A DNA stretch of 38,426 nt from Micrococcaceae bacterium (GTDB taxonomy: Bacteria; Actinomycetota; Actinomycetes; Actinomycetales; Micrococcaceae). How positions within the stretch are numbered: position 1 is the stretch's first letter; each line of letters opens with the position of its first letter. The stretch spans positions 1 to 38,426 of the forward strand of contig JAODMR010000031.1 of the NCBI GenBank assembly GCA_025465475.1, read 5' to 3'. Both the position numbers and the translations under genes were made by a program. The notes under the pieces were generated by a model, which saw only the letters and a list, made by a program, of their open reading frames with translations, was not told where the DNA came from and did no database searches. Positions 8,599-17,996 of this stretch are shown here, piece after piece.

Positions 8599-10367
8599 TA
8601 GTTGTTGTCCTTAGCGTCCTGCGGGTCGACCGCGGTTGAGCCCGACCGGCCGGCTGAGCGGCTTCCGGCGAGCTGTTCCTGTTTGGCGGCCAGCCGCCGC
8701 TCGGCGATGGTCTGACGGCGTTCCGCTTCTGCGGCAGCGCCGGTGTTCTTGACGCGCACCGGGGCGGGCCGCTCCCCTGGCGTGCGGATCCGGCCGGCAC
8801 CGCGGTACAGCGGCACGGCCCCCAGCCGCTCCGGGTCCAGCCCGGAGAACTTGTGCCCCTCGCCGAAGAAGCGGGTTCGCGCCAGCAGCTGCAGTGTCGG
8901 GTGGGTGAACATGAAGACCACCAGGAGGTCGGCCACGGCGGTCAGGCCCAGCGTGAAGGCGAACCCACGCACGTTTCCGACGGCGACGAAGTACAGGACG
9001 ACGGCGGCAAGCAGGTTCACTGCCTTGGAGGCCAGTACGGTCCGCTTGGCCCGGCGCCAGCCGTTCTCGACGGCGGCAATCAGGCCCCGGCCTTCACGCA
9101 GTTCGTCACGGATACGTTCGAAGTACACGATGAACGAGTCGGCTGTCTGGCCGATGGCCACGATGAGGCCCGCCACGCCGGCCAGCGAGAGCCGGTAATT
9201 CGCGGTCCAGCCCAGAATGGCGATGGCCAGGTAGGTCAGCAGGCCTGCCACGACGAGCGACAGGATGGTGACGAAGCCCAGCGCGCGGTATTGGAACAGC
9301 GAGTAAACCACCACCAGGAGCAGGCCGATGATGCCGGCCAGCAGGCCCATCTGCAGCTGCTGCCCGCCGAGCGTTGCGGAAATCTGTTCCTCGGACTGGA
9401 TGTCGAAGCTGATGGGCAGCGCGCCAAACTTCAACTTGTCAGCCAGCGACTTGGCACTGGTCTCGGTGAAGTTGCCGGTGATCTGTGAGTTGCCGTCCGT
9501 GATGATCGCCTGGGAGACGGGGGCCGAAATGACGCTGCCGTCAAGCACGATCGCGAACTGTGCCTTGGGATCGTTCGGGTTGGCTGCAAGGTACCCGTTC
9601 AGGCGGGTCGTGACCTCGCGGAACTTCGTGGCGCCGTCGGAAGTGAACTTCAGGTTCACGGCCCACTGGTTGGTGGTCACGCCCTGCGAACCCTGCTGCA
9701 GGCCGTAGCTGGCGTCGCTGATGTCGCTGCCGGGAACCTCGACCGGTCCCAGGATGTACTTGGCTCCCGTGGAGGGATCACAGGTCACCAGCGGTTTGGT
9801 GGGGTCAGCGTTCGGCTTGGCCTCGGTCAGGGGGTCTACGCAGCTGGTGGTCTCGAACGTCTTATACAGCGCGGCGTCGATCCAGTTGTCGTCGCTGCCG
9901 TTTGCCGGTGCGGCCGTCGGAACGGGCAGTTTGTCATCGGGCAGCAGTTGGTCGGTCGGTGTGGCGGCACCGGCACCCGACTGGATCACCGGCCGGAAGG
10001 ACATGTCGGCGGAGGCCTTGATCAGGTCACGCGTTTCGGAACTGGGCGTGCCGGGCAGGCTGACGACCACGTTGCGGCCGGACTGGGTGCTGATTTCGGC
10101 TTCGGAGACGCCGGAACCGTCCACGCGCTGGCGGATGATGGCGACGGCCTGGTTCAGCTGGTCGTCATTGATCGCTGTGCCGCCACCTTCGACCTTGGGC
10201 GCCAGAATCATCTGGGTCCCGCCCTCAAGGTCAAGGGCAAGCTTGGGGGCCCAGCTCGCGCCGCCCCAGGTGGAGCCTGCGCCGAGCAAGAGGGCGCAGG
10301 CAATGAAGATCGCTCCGAGCCACAGCAGTGTCCTGCGGGCTATGGAGGTGGGGCGGGTTCGTGCCAT
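8598..10367 (-). CDS. secD: Protein translocase subunit SecD
   Basis: Partner of SecF in the export motor. 589 residues with a first membrane helix at about 11–33, the conserved DLEGGTQMIL motif just after it, a large extracytoplasmic domain (P1-type), and five membrane helices in the C-terminal half containing AGLIVAIGQTADSFIVYFERIRDE. The frame is open up to 10406 through a TTG, but that start lacks a Shine-Dalgarno; the ATG at 10367 has AAGAAAGA upstream and gives the normal N-terminus MARTRPTS. It lies between yajC (upstream by 117 bp) and secF (1-base overlap). Confidence 0.96.
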   Translation of the reverse strand: MARTRPTSIARRTLLWLGAIFIACALLLGAGSTWGGASWAPKLALDLEGGTQMILAPKVEGGGTAINDDQLNQAVAIIRQRVDGSGVSEAEISTQSGRNVVVSLPGTPSSETRDLIKASADMSFRPVIQSGAGAATPTDQLLPDDKLPVPTAAPANGSDDNWIDAALYKTFETTSCVDPLTEAKPNADPTKPLVTCDPSTGAKYILGPVEVPGSDISDASYGLQQGSQGVTTNQWAVNLKFTSDGATKFREVTTRLNGYLAANPNDPKAQFAIVLDGSVISAPVSQAIITDGNSQITGNFTETSAKSLADKLKFGALPISFDIQSEEQISATLGGQQLQMGLLAGIIGLLLVVVYSLFQYRALGFVTILSLVVAGLLTYLAIAILGWTANYRLSLAGVAGLIVAIGQTADSFIVYFERIRDELREGRGLIAAVENGWRRAKRTVLASKAVNLLAAVVLYFVAVGNVRGFAFTLGLTAVADLLVVFMFTHPTLQLLARTRFFGEGHKFSGLDPERLGAVPLYRGAGRIRTPGERPAPVRVKNTGAAAEAERRQTIAERRLAAKQEQLAGSRSAGRSGSTAVDPQDAKDNN

Positions 10368-10484
10368 CGGGGGATCTTTCTTCTCGTCACAAGTACCTGC
10401 ACACAACAGCGCCGCCCCGGACCGAATCGGCGGGAGCGGCTGTTGGCGCAGGACCCAGCAGCTGGATTCGGCGCGGAACCGGGA

Positions 10485-10988
10485 CTAGTTGTCCTTGCCG
10501 TTCCTGTTCTGGTTGTTCAGCCGGTCAAGCGTTTCCTCCGGAGTCTCCCCGGCGAAAGAGTTCGTGCCGGTGAAGGAGTCAGTACCGGTGAAGGAGTCAG
10601 TACCGGCAGCCGTGGCACCGGTGCCTTCGGTAGCGGTCAGCGACGATGCGTCATTCGGAATGACCGGTTCGGCAACCGAGGGCTCCATAATCTTGGTGAT
10701 GGTCTGGCGGTGCACCGTTGCGGTGGTTCCGGGAGACAGTTCGACGACGACCTTGTTCTCCGCGTCGTCGATGGAGAGAACGGTGCCGAACAGGCCGAAG
10801 TTGGTCATGATCTCGACTCCGGGGGCCAGCTTGGCCTGCTGCTCCTGCTGCGTCTTCTTCGCCGCCTTGTTGCGTCGGAACATCATGAAGATGAACACAG
10901 CGAAGACAGCCAGGAGGATCAGCGTCATCGGATCGAACCCACCGCCGCTGGCGGCCGGAGTGGTGGCGGCTGAAATGCTTGTAAACAC
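10485..10988 (-). CDS. yajC: Preprotein translocase subunit YajC
   Basis: Small single-pass membrane protein of the SecDF–YajC complex. With the GTG start at 10988 it has 167 residues: a short extracytoplasmic N-terminus, one membrane helix (MTLILLAVFAVFIFMMF), a basic RRNKAAKK stop-transfer stretch and the YajC core (PGVEIMTNFGLFGTV … VHRQTITKI). The C-terminal tail is Ser/Thr/Gly-rich with a perfect duplication of TGTDSF encoded by an 18-bp tandem repeat near 10568–10603. The frame could open at 11054, but that would add an uncharacteristic basic extension. The exact start is therefore a judgement. Confidence 0.9.
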   Translation of the reverse strand: MFTSISAATTPAASGGGFDPMTLILLAVFAVFIFMMFRRNKAAKKTQQEQQAKLAPGVEIMTNFGLFGTVLSIDDAENKVVVELSPGTTATVHRQTITKIMEPSVAEPVIPNDASSLTATEGTGATAAGTDSFTGTDSFTGTNSFAGETPEETLDRLNNQNRNGKDN

Positions 10989-11132
10989 AGCTGGAATCCG
11001 TTTCTTGGTGCGTAGTGTAAGGGCCCTGTGGCACGCGGACGTGCGGGACGTCATACCAGTCTAAGCCGTATTCCTGAAGGGCGCGTGTTAAGGAATTCGC
11101 CGCAGCCCTGCCCTGCCCGACGGAGGCGGGAG

Positions 11133-12290
11133 CTAGAGGGGTGGGATTCCGGTTCCATCCCCGACGCTGCCGTCCCCCACCGCGACATCGAACAGCGGCG
11201 CCGTTCCATCCGCCGACAGGTGCGCCGGAAGTTCCAGTCCCAGGTGCTCCCATGCCGGGGGCATCGCGATGCGACCCCGTGGTGTACGTCCCAGCAGGCC
11301 CTCCCTGACCAGGAACGGTTCCGCCACGGTTTCCACCGTTTCCGGCTCCTCACCGACGGCGATGGCAAGGGTGGATAGTCCCACGGGGCCGCCGTTGAAC
11401 TTGGTGATCAGCGCGTGCAGCACCGACCGGTCCAGCCGGTCCAGTCCTCGCGCGTCCACTTCGTACATGTCCAGTGCGGCGGAGGCGGTGCGGGCGTCGA
11501 TAGTTGCCACGGCGTGCACCAGGGCCCAGTCGCGGACCCTGCGCAGCAGCCTGTTGGCGATGCGGGGCGTGCCCCGGGAGCGGCCGGCGATCTCGGCGAA
11601 GCCGGCGCTGGTCATCTGCAGATCCAGCAGCCCGGCCGATCGGCGCAGTACCAGCTCCAATTCAGCGACAGAATAAAACTCAAGGTGCCCGGTGAAACCG
11701 AACCGGTCCCGCAGCGGTCCCGGCAGCAGCCCAGCACGGGTGGTGGCTCCGACCAGGGTAAACGGTGGCAATTCCAACGGAATGGCTGTAGCCCCGGCAC
11801 CCTTGCCCACGACAATGTCCACCCGGAAGTCCTCCATGGCCATGTACAGCATTTCCTCGGCGGGGCGGGACATCCGGTGGATCTCGTCCAGGAACAGGAC
11901 TTCCCCCTCGGACAGGGAGGAGAGAATGGCGGCCAGGTCCCCGGCGTGCTGGATGGCGGGACCGGAGCTGATCCGCAGCGGGGCGCTCATCTCCGCGGCG
12001 ATGATCATGGCCAGGGTGGTCTTGCCCAGCCCGGGCGGGCCGGACAGCAGCACGTGGTCGGCGCTGCGCCCGCGGAGCCTGGAGGCTTCCAGGACCAGGG
12101 AGAGCTGGCGGCGAACCCGCTGTTGTCCCACGAAGTCGTCCAGGTTGCGGGGCCGCAGCGCTGCCTCCAGCTCGCGTTCCTCCGGCTCACCGCCCTGGGC
12201 GGGCAGCACCTGGGGAACGACGACGGAGGCAGCAGCGTCGGCCGTGGCGGCTGCCTTCCGCCGCGCTTGAACGCCAGGTGCCTCAGGCAC
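11133..12290 (-). CDS. ruvB: Holliday junction branch-migration helicase RuvB
   Basis: AAA+ hexameric motor that, with RuvA, drives branch migration of Holliday junctions. 385 residues from the GTG at 12290, which overlaps the ruvA stop by 8 bases. Motifs: Walker [10 protein letters not shown] at 86–94, Walker B LFLDEIHR, sensor GATTRAG, arginine-finger region GPLRDRFG, and the winged-helix C-terminus ([17 protein letters not shown]). The first ~45 residues are an Ala/Pro-rich extension with no family motif, and the tail after about 360 is Gly/Asp-rich. The open frame reaches 12449 but that part is shadow of ruvA. Confidence 0.95.
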   Translation of the reverse strand: MPEAPGVQARRKAAATADAAASVVVPQVLPAQGGEPEERELEAALRPRNLDDFVGQQRVRRQLSLVLEASRLRGRSADHVLLSGPPGLGKTTLAMIIAAEMSAPLRISSGPAIQHAGDLAAILSSLSEGEVLFLDEIHRMSRPAEEMLYMAMEDFRVDIVVGKGAGATAIPLELPPFTLVGATTRAGLLPGPLRDRFGFTGHLEFYSVAELELVLRRSAGLLDLQMTSAGFAEIAGRSRGTPRIANRLLRRVRDWALVHAVATIDARTASAALDMYEVDARGLDRLDRSVLHALITKFNGGPVGLSTLAIAVGEEPETVETVAEPFLVREGLLGRTPRGRIAMPPAWEHLGLELPAHLSADGTAPLFDVAVGDGSVGDGTGIPPL

Positions 12291-12921
12291 GGGAACCCGC
12301 CCGAGCGGCCGAGCTCCGGGCGCCGTCCTGGCCGAGCCATCGCAGCGTTGCCCGCAGGATGGCGGCCACGTTACCGGTGGCCAGCAGTTCGTCCTCGTCG
12401 GCTGTTGCCTTATCGATGCTCGCCGAGGCGTCCCTCTCGGACCAGCCAAGTGACGTCATGGCTGCCACGACCTGGGGCTTCCAGTCGGGCTGTACCGGCA
12501 CCGGCTCTGCAGCCGTGCCGCGCGGCACGAGTTTTCCTGCCAGTTCCAGCACAATCCGGCCGGCAACCTTGGGACCGATGCCGGGAACCTTGGTGAAGGT
12601 CTTGCCATCGCCGCTGGCCACGGCCACGCGGATGGCCTCCGGTGGCAGGACTGCCAGTACGGCCAATGCCAGGCGCGGGCCGATGCCGCTCACCGAAAGA
12701 AGGACGTCGAAGACTTCCCGCTCATCGGGGGAAGCAAAACCGAACAGGGTCATGGAGTCTTCACGCACGATCATGGAGGTGGTGAGCGTGGCTTCCCGGC
12801 CCACGTGCAGGGTCCCGAGCGTTGCGGGGGTGGCGTGCACCATCATGCCAACGCCGTGAACATCCAGCACCGCCTGGGAAAGGCCCACCGAGGCCACGGG
12901 TCCGCGGACAAAGCTGATCAT
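12283..12921 (-). CDS. ruvA: Holliday junction-binding protein RuvA
   Basis: Tetramer that grips Holliday junctions and loads RuvB. 212 residues: N-terminal OB-fold starting [12 protein letters not shown], two helix-hairpin-helix motifs ([16 protein letters not shown] and [19 protein letters not shown]), a flexible linker and domain III ([16 protein letters not shown]) that contacts RuvB. The ATG at 12921 gives the standard family N-terminus. It is separated from ruvC by 121 bp with a LexA-like site, unlike the tightly packed ruvCAB of many relatives. Confidence 0.96.
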   Translation of the reverse strand: MISFVRGPVASVGLSQAVLDVHGVGMMVHATPATLGTLHVGREATLTTSMIVREDSMTLFGFASPDEREVFDVLLSVSGIGPRLALAVLAVLPPEAIRVAVASGDGKTFTKVPGIGPKVAGRIVLELAGKLVPRGTAAEPVPVQPDWKPQVVAAMTSLGWSERDASASIDKATADEDELLATGNVAAILRATLRWLGQDGARSSAARAGSRA

Positions 12922-12984
12922 GGGGCAACTCCAAGCACTGCAGGAAACGGAGCCGGCACGGCAGGTGCGCCGGCCCGAATGGGA

Positions 12985-13000
12985 TCGAACATATCTACGA
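12985..13000 (-). promoter_or_regulatory. Possible LexA (SOS) box before ruvA
   Basis: On the minus strand TCGTAG-ATAT-GTTCGA matches the actinobacterial SOS box TCGAAC-N4-GTTCGA at 10 of 12 fixed positions. It lies about 64 bp upstream of the ruvA start and overlaps TAGATAT, a possible -10. SOS control of ruv genes is known in other bacteria; here it is inference from one imperfect site. Confidence 0.4.
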
Positions 13001-13042
13001 ACAGCTTAGCGACCCGCGGGGTTGGATGTCCGGCCGCCACGC

Positions 13043-13678
13043 CTAGCGCCAACTATGGCCGGTTTTTTCCTTGTTCTTTTTCGCCTTGGCCTCGGCCTCA
13101 CGCCACAGCTTTTGTGCGGCGGTGATGCCTGCGCCACCGGACCGGCCGGGGGTTTTGGCCGCTGCCCGTGCCACGCCGGCAGGGGCGGCTGGCGCCTGCA
13201 GTGCCGGTCCCCGCCGCCACGCGTGGGTGATGGCCAGGGCCAGCGCATCGGCAGCGTCAGCCGGTGAGGGTGCCACCTCCAGGCGCAGGATCTTCATCAC
13301 CATGGTGGTGACCGCCAGCTTGTCGGCCCGGCCGCTGCCGGTTACTGCCGCCTTCACCTCCGAGGGGGTGTGCAGCGCCACCGGGATGCCGCGCCGGGCT
13401 GCGGCGGCGATGACAATGCCCGAAGCCTGGGCCACGCCCATCACGGTGCTCACGTTCAGCTGGGAGAACACCCGTTCCACGGCCAGCACGTCCGGTTCGT
13501 AGCGGGTCAGCCACTCATCCACGGACTCAGCGATCACCAGCAACCGGGCGTCCAGCGTCAGGTCCGGGGTGCTGCCCACCACGCCCACGGCCACCAGGGT
13601 GGCCGTGCGGTTGGGGGCGACGTCGACGACGCCCCACCCGCAGCGGGTGAGGCCGGGGTCAACACCCAGGACGCGCAG
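13043..13678 (-). CDS. ruvC: Crossover junction endonuclease RuvC, apparent CTG start
   Basis: Resolves Holliday junctions by paired nicking. The family N-terminus [19 protein letters not shown], with the catalytic Asp7, is encoded only upstream of every ATG/GTG/TTG in the frame (the first is GTG at 13594, which would delete the active-site strand). The reading frame above it shows no canonical start for at least 60 bases into yebC. The best start is the CTG at 13678, with Shine-Dalgarno GAGGA six bases upstream; a second CTG at 13684 overlaps the yebC stop as CTGA. That gives 211 residues. Other catalytic acids are in VLAVERVF and the DAADALALA stretch. The C-terminal ~40 residues are Ala/Lys-rich. 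A genuine CTG start or a sequencing error are the options. Confidence 0.9.
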   Translation of the reverse strand: MRVLGVDPGLTRCGWGVVDVAPNRTATLVAVGVVGSTPDLTLDARLLVIAESVDEWLTRYEPDVLAVERVFSQLNVSTVMGVAQASGIVIAAAARRGIPVALHTPSEVKAAVTGSGRADKLAVTTMVMKILRLEVAPSPADAADALALAITHAWRRGPALQAPAAPAGVARAAAKTPGRSGGAGITAAQKLWREAEAKAKKNKEKTGHSWR

Positions 13679-13680
13679 GG

Positions 13681-14436
13681 TCAGTCCTCGTCCAGCTGCG
13701 CCAGGATCTCCGGGCGGACATCGGCGTTGGAGTAGATGTTCTGCACGTCGTCCAGGTCCTCCAACGCGTCGTACAGCCGCATGAACTTGCGCGCGTTCTC
13801 CACGTCCAGTTCCACCTGCATGGAGGGCACAAAGCCTGCCTCATCGGTGTCGTACTCGATGCCGGCGTCGGCCAGCGCGGCACGCACGGCCGGAAGGTCC
13901 TGGGGCTCGGAGATGACCTCGAAGCTCTCCCCGTCATCCTTGACTTCGTCGGCTCCGGCGTCGAGCACCGCCATCAGGACGTCATCCTCGCTGAGGCCGT
14001 TCTTGGGCAGCGACACGATGCCCTTGCGGGTGAACATGTACGCCACCGAGCCGGGGTCGCCCATGTTCCCGCCGTTGCGGCTGACGGCCAGGCGCACCTC
14101 TGAGGCGGCCCGGTTCTTGTTATCTGTCAGGCACTCAATCAGGATCGCGGTGCCCTGGGGCCCATAGCCTTCGTACATGATCGTCTGGTAGTCAACGGCT
14201 TCGCCGAGCTGGCCGGAACCGCGCTTGATGGCGCGGTCGATGTTGTCGTTGGGTACCGAGGTCTTCTTGGCCTTGGAGACGGCCAGTTCCAGCGCCGGGT
14301 TGCCACTCAGGTCCGCTCCGCCGATACGGGCGGCAACTTCAATGTTTTTGATCAGCTTGGCGAAGGATTTGGCCCGCCGGCCGTCGATGATGGCCTTCTT
14401 GTGCTTGGTGGTTGCCCATTTGGAGTGGCCTGACAT
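13681..14436 (-). CDS. yebC: YebC/PmpR-family protein (TACO1-like)
   Basis: 251-residue member of the universal YebC family, known elsewhere as a transcription regulator or as a factor that helps ribosomes through proline-rich stretches. The family signatures are intact: N-terminal [14 protein letters not shown], then [13 protein letters not shown], the [13 protein letters not shown] segment and the [19 protein letters not shown] core. The ATG at 14436 has a strong Shine-Dalgarno (GAGGAGAA) inside the end of pdxT. It lies 2 bases downstream of pdxT and its stop codon is next to the ruvC start, so the three are probably cotranscribed. Confidence 0.95.
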   Translation of the reverse strand: MSGHSKWATTKHKKAIIDGRRAKSFAKLIKNIEVAARIGGADLSGNPALELAVSKAKKTSVPNDNIDRAIKRGSGQLGEAVDYQTIMYEGYGPQGTAILIECLTDNKNRAASEVRLAVSRNGGNMGDPGSVAYMFTRKGIVSLPKNGLSEDDVLMAVLDAGADEVKDDGESFEVISEPQDLPAVRAALADAGIEYDTDEAGFVPSMQVELDVENARKFMRLYDALEDLDDVQNIYSNADVRPEILAQLDED

Positions 14437-14438
14437 GC

Positions 14439-15179
14439 TTACGCTTCTCCTCTAATCATGCGGATGAACAGTTCGTGGACGCGCCGCTCCCCCGTGACTT
14501 CGGGGTGGAACGACGTCGCCAGCAGGTTCCCGGAACGGACTGCCACGGCGCGGGTGGTTTCTTCGATTCTAGCCGCCGGTGCTAGGCGGGCGGCGGGAGC
14601 TCCTCCGGCAACCAGGGCCGGTTCGCGCTCCGCGGCCGGAGCGATGACCCGGACGGAGGCCAGCACGTCCACGGCGGACCCGGTCCGCTCCACCCAGGGG
14701 GCCCGGATGAAGACGGCATGCACCGGCTCCCGCGGTTCCGCGGTGTCCGGATTCGCGTCCAGGCCGGCGAAATCCAGGTCCGTTTCAAAGGACTCGCGCT
14801 GCCTGCCGAAGGCGTTGCGGCGGACCGTGATGTCCAGTCCGCCAAAGGTCTGCTGCGGAGCACCGTTACGGTCAAGGGCCGGGTCAGCAATGTCATTGGC
14901 CAGCAGGATCATCCCGGCGCAGCTGCCGTAGACGGGCATCCCCACGGCGATGCGCTCCTTGATCGGCTCGGCCAGGCCGAACATGCGGGTCAGCTTGTCG
15001 ATGGTGGTCGATTCGCCGCCGGGGAGAATGAGGCCGTCGACGGCGGCCAGCTCGGCGGGCCGGCGCACCGGAACGGCCGTGGCGCCGCAGGACTCGATCA
15101 TCCTGGCGTGTTCCCGGACATCGCCCTGCACGGCAAGGATCCCGACGACCGGGCTGGCGCTTAGCTTTCTGCTGCTCAC
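14439..15179 (-). CDS. pdxT: Pyridoxal 5'-phosphate synthase glutaminase subunit PdxT
   Basis: Hydrolyses glutamine and channels ammonia to PdxS for PLP synthesis. 246 residues with the class I glutaminase triad: the nucleophile Cys87 in YGSCAGM and the His/Glu of SFHPEV; the GGES motif is at 54–57. It is longer than the usual ~200 residues because of an Ala/Arg-rich insertion (about 184–210, [20 protein letters not shown]) before the final strand. The start is GTG at 15179 without a good Shine-Dalgarno, consistent with a leaderless message. Its partner pdxS is 5 kb away, separated by asnB and the peptidase gene on the other strand. Confidence 0.95.
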   Translation of the reverse strand: MSSRKLSASPVVGILAVQGDVREHARMIESCGATAVPVRRPAELAAVDGLILPGGESTTIDKLTRMFGLAEPIKERIAVGMPVYGSCAGMILLANDIADPALDRNGAPQQTFGGLDITVRRNAFGRQRESFETDLDFAGLDANPDTAEPREPVHAVFIRAPWVERTGSAVDVLASVRVIAPAAEREPALVAGGAPAARLAPAARIEETTRAVAVRSGNLLATSFHPEVTGERRVHELFIRMIRGEA

Positions 15180-15185
15180 CGGAAC

Positions 15186-15215
15186 ATTCTAGTGGCCCGC
15201 GCTGGAGTGCCTGAA
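15186..15215 (-). promoter_or_regulatory. Putative pdxT promoter, probably leaderless
   Basis: TTCAGG–18 bp–TAGAAT on the minus strand. The -10 element ends 6 bases before the GTG start, so transcription would begin at or next to the start codon. The -35 is only a half match; the -10 matches at five of six positions. Confidence 0.45.
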
Positions 15216-15281
15216 AGTCTGCCCGAACCCGAGCAAGTAGCATGGTCCGTGGACTGTTGAACTAAAGATGAGGTTTGCTGT

Positions 15282-17957
15282 ATGTGCGGAATCGCCGGTT
15301 ACTACGGTTACGGGGAAGACGAAGCGCTCCTGCGGGAGATGAACAGGTGCATTGAGCACCGGGGCCCCGACGGCGAGGGTATCTACACCAAGGACGGCGT
15401 TGGCCTTGCCCACCGCAGGCTCTCCATCATCGACGTCGCTCACGGCCAGGAGCCCATGTTCAGCGCCGACGGCCAGACGGTGCTGATCTACAACGGTGAG
15501 GTCTACAACTACCTGGACCTGCGGGCCGAGCTGGAGGCCCTCGGCCGGACCTTCACCACCGTGTCCGACACCGAGGTGGTCCTGCAGTCCTACGAGGAGT
15601 GGGGCGACGCCGCGTTCGACCGGTTCAACGGCATGTTCGGCATCGCCATCCACGACCGGAAGAACAACCGGTTCGTGCTGGCACGTGACCACTTCGGCAT
15701 CAAGCCGCTGTACTTCGCCGACACCAGCAGCGACGGCGAAACCCGGCTCCTGTTCGGGTCAGAGATCGCCCCGATCCTGGCGGCGAACAAGATTGAGCGC
15801 AAGCCCAACGAGCGCATTCTGTACCGCTACCTGCAGTTCCGCATCCATGACGAGGAGCCTGACACCTTCTTCGAAGGCATCACTAAGCTGATGCCCGGCG
15901 AGAAGCTCGTCGTGGACCTCAACCCCGCCGGCGCCGGCGGCTTCACCGTCAGCCCGTACACCCGTCTGAAGGAAGAACTGGCGGAGCTGGCCTCCATCGG
16001 CACTCCCTACAGCCCCGAGGTTGTCGAAGAGTACCGGCAGCGGTTCACCGAGGGCGTGCGGCTGCGGCTGCAGTCCGAGGTCCCGGTGGGTACCGCCCTG
16101 TCCGGTGGGCTGGACTCCTCCGCCGTCGTCGCCACCATCAACAAACTGATGCAGGAAAATGCCGCTGCAACCGACTCGCTGGGCGCGACGCAGCAGACGT
16201 TCACCGCGATCTTCCCCAACTCCATCAACGATGAGGAAAAGTACGCCGACGCGGTCCTGGCCACCTGCAAGGGGAACGTAACCAGCCACAAGATTCTGCC
16301 CAAGGCAGCGGAATTCGCCGAGGACCTGGAGGACTTTGTCCGCACCCAGGAGGAGCCCATTATCTCCTCCGGCCCCTACGCCCAGTACCGGGTGATGCAG
16401 GAAGCCTCCAAGCACGTCACCGTGCTGCTGGACGGCCAGGGCGCCGACGAAATGATGGCCGGCTACATTCCGTACTACATCGCCTACCTGCGACAGCTGA
16501 AAAAGGAGGGCCAGAACACCAAGCTGGCCAAGGAGCTGGCTTCCTCCTCCGACATCCTGTTCCGGCTGGGCCGGTTCCGGCTCAAGGGCATGCTGACGGC
16601 GCGCAAGGAACTGTCCATCTCCTCGCTGCTGAACAAGGACTTCACCGCCCGGTTCAAGGGCGAAAAGTTCTCCAACATTCCGGACAACCTCAAGCTGCGC
16701 CTCATCGATGACCTGTTCCACAAGTCGCTGCCGGCCGTGCTGCGCTACGAGGACAAGAACACCATGCGCTTCTCCCTGGAGGGCCGGGTTCCCTTCCTGG
16801 ACAAGGAAGTGGTGAAGTTCCTCTTCAGCCTGGATGACGAGTCGATCATCAAGGGCGGCTGGAACAAGCGGATCCTGCGGGACGCAACCCGGGGCCTGCT
16901 GCCGGAGATGATCAGCAACCGCCGCAACAAGATCGGCTTCACCACTCCCGAGGCGGAGTGGTTTGTCCTGATGAAGGAAAAGATCTACCAGATTTTCCTC
17001 TCATCCTCGTTCGAAAACAGGCCCTACTGGAACCAGGACGCGGTGCTCTACGCCTTCGAGGAATACCTCACGGGCAAGAACAGCGCCTCCACCATGGTCT
17101 TCTGGCGGCTGCTCAATACTGAGCTGTGGCTGCGCGAATTCTTCGACGAACCGGAGGTCAAGGCGGGCATCGAAGGCAAGAGCGACTACGTGCCGAACGC
17201 CGACAAGCAGCTGGACATCACGGTACCGGCCGACGGCGGAACCTACCGCCGCTACCCGCTGCGGACCGAGGTGTTCTACAAGGACACCGAGTTCGATCCG
17301 GCTGTCCGCAGCTATGTGGAGCGGTTCTTCGCCGGACTGCCGGACGCCGGCGACGAACACCGCGCCGCAACCTCGGACACTCCCTGGTACCTCTTTGTCA
17401 GCGAGAAGATCGTCGCCATGACGCAGGGCCGTTCGATTCCGGTCTGGGATATCAAGGTCACCGGGGCGGCGCGGCTGCTGAGCAGGTTCGTCACCCGGAA
17501 CCCGGGCGGCATCGGCCTGGCCAGCCCCTGGTCCATGCAGCTGGCCATCGACGAGGTGGGGCTGCCGCGCATCGCCTATGCGGCGGCGCGCAGCGTGGTG
17601 GGCAAGCTGCAGGGCAAGAGCGGCGTGTTCTATGAGGTTGTGGGCCACAACATCAACGCCATCGACGGCGCTGCCGGATACCAGGTGGGCACCTCCACCC
17701 ACTCGGTGAAGTACGCCCCCAAGGACCCGGAAGGTGTGGCACGCCGCCTCAGCGCCATGGTGCGCGACGCCGTTCCCGCCGAGTACGCGAAGACCTTCGC
17801 CGGCACCGCCATCATGGACGCCAATGACCTGGGCGTCGTGGTGCTGGGTCATGACACGCCCTTGTCCAAGGACGTTGTCGAGGGCATCTTCAGGGACAAC
17901 CCGCAGGGCCAGACGACGGAGACCACGCCCATGTCGATGGTGTTCCAGCGCTCCTAG
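15282..17957 (+). CDS. asnB: Asparagine synthetase (glutamine-hydrolysing) fused to a CofE-like domain
   Basis: Residues 1 to about 640 are a complete class II asparagine synthetase: mature N-terminal Cys after the start Met (MCGIAGYYG), RRLSIID and IYNGEVYN glutaminase motifs, the ATP-pyrophosphatase loop SGGLDSSAV at 274–282, and LLDGQGADEMMAGY. From about residue 656 a second domain begins (RRYPLRTEVFYKDTEF) and runs to residue 889. It resembles F420-0:gamma-glutamyl ligase (CofE)-type proteins: SEKIVAMTQGRSIPV from 707, GIGLASPWSMQLAIDEVG, an AIDGAAG segment, NDLG at 848 and DNPQGQ at 872 before TTETTPMSMV. Class II synthetases are usually 550–650 residues, so 891 is a true fusion in one uninterrupted frame. 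The start has AGATGAGG eight bases upstream. Two amide-forming domains in one chain suggest a dedicated amidation/glutamylation enzyme; the substrate is unknown. Confidence 0.9.
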   Translation: MCGIAGYYGYGEDEALLREMNRCIEHRGPDGEGIYTKDGVGLAHRRLSIIDVAHGQEPMFSADGQTVLIYNGEVYNYLDLRAELEALGRTFTTVSDTEVVLQSYEEWGDAAFDRFNGMFGIAIHDRKNNRFVLARDHFGIKPLYFADTSSDGETRLLFGSEIAPILAANKIERKPNERILYRYLQFRIHDEEPDTFFEGITKLMPGEKLVVDLNPAGAGGFTVSPYTRLKEELAELASIGTPYSPEVVEEYRQRFTEGVRLRLQSEVPVGTALSGGLDSSAVVATINKLMQENAAATDSLGATQQTFTAIFPNSINDEEKYADAVLATCKGNVTSHKILPKAAEFAEDLEDFVRTQEEPIISSGPYAQYRVMQEASKHVTVLLDGQGADEMMAGYIPYYIAYLRQLKKEGQNTKLAKELASSSDILFRLGRFRLKGMLTARKELSISSLLNKDFTARFKGEKFSNIPDNLKLRLIDDLFHKSLPAVLRYEDKNTMRFSLEGRVPFLDKEVVKFLFSLDDESIIKGGWNKRILRDATRGLLPEMISNRRNKIGFTTPEAEWFVLMKEKIYQIFLSSSFENRPYWNQDAVLYAFEEYLTGKNSASTMVFWRLLNTELWLREFFDEPEVKAGIEGKSDYVPNADKQLDITVPADGGTYRRYPLRTEVFYKDTEFDPAVRSYVERFFAGLPDAGDEHRAATSDTPWYLFVSEKIVAMTQGRSIPVWDIKVTGAARLLSRFVTRNPGGIGLASPWSMQLAIDEVGLPRIAYAAARSVVGKLQGKSGVFYEVVGHNINAIDGAAGYQVGTSTHSVKYAPKDPEGVARRLSAMVRDAVPAEYAKTFAGTAIMDANDLGVVVLGHDTPLSKDVVEGIFRDNPQGQTTETTPMSMVFQRS

Positions 17958-17996
17958 GTTCCGCACACCAGGGGCAGGGTGTGAAAGAGTCGTTTC

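Noticed and set aside
15180-15281. SOS box or strong promoter upstream of asnB
   Set aside because: CGAAC occurs at 15225 but without a second half-site, and TAGCAT at 15238 has no convincing -35.
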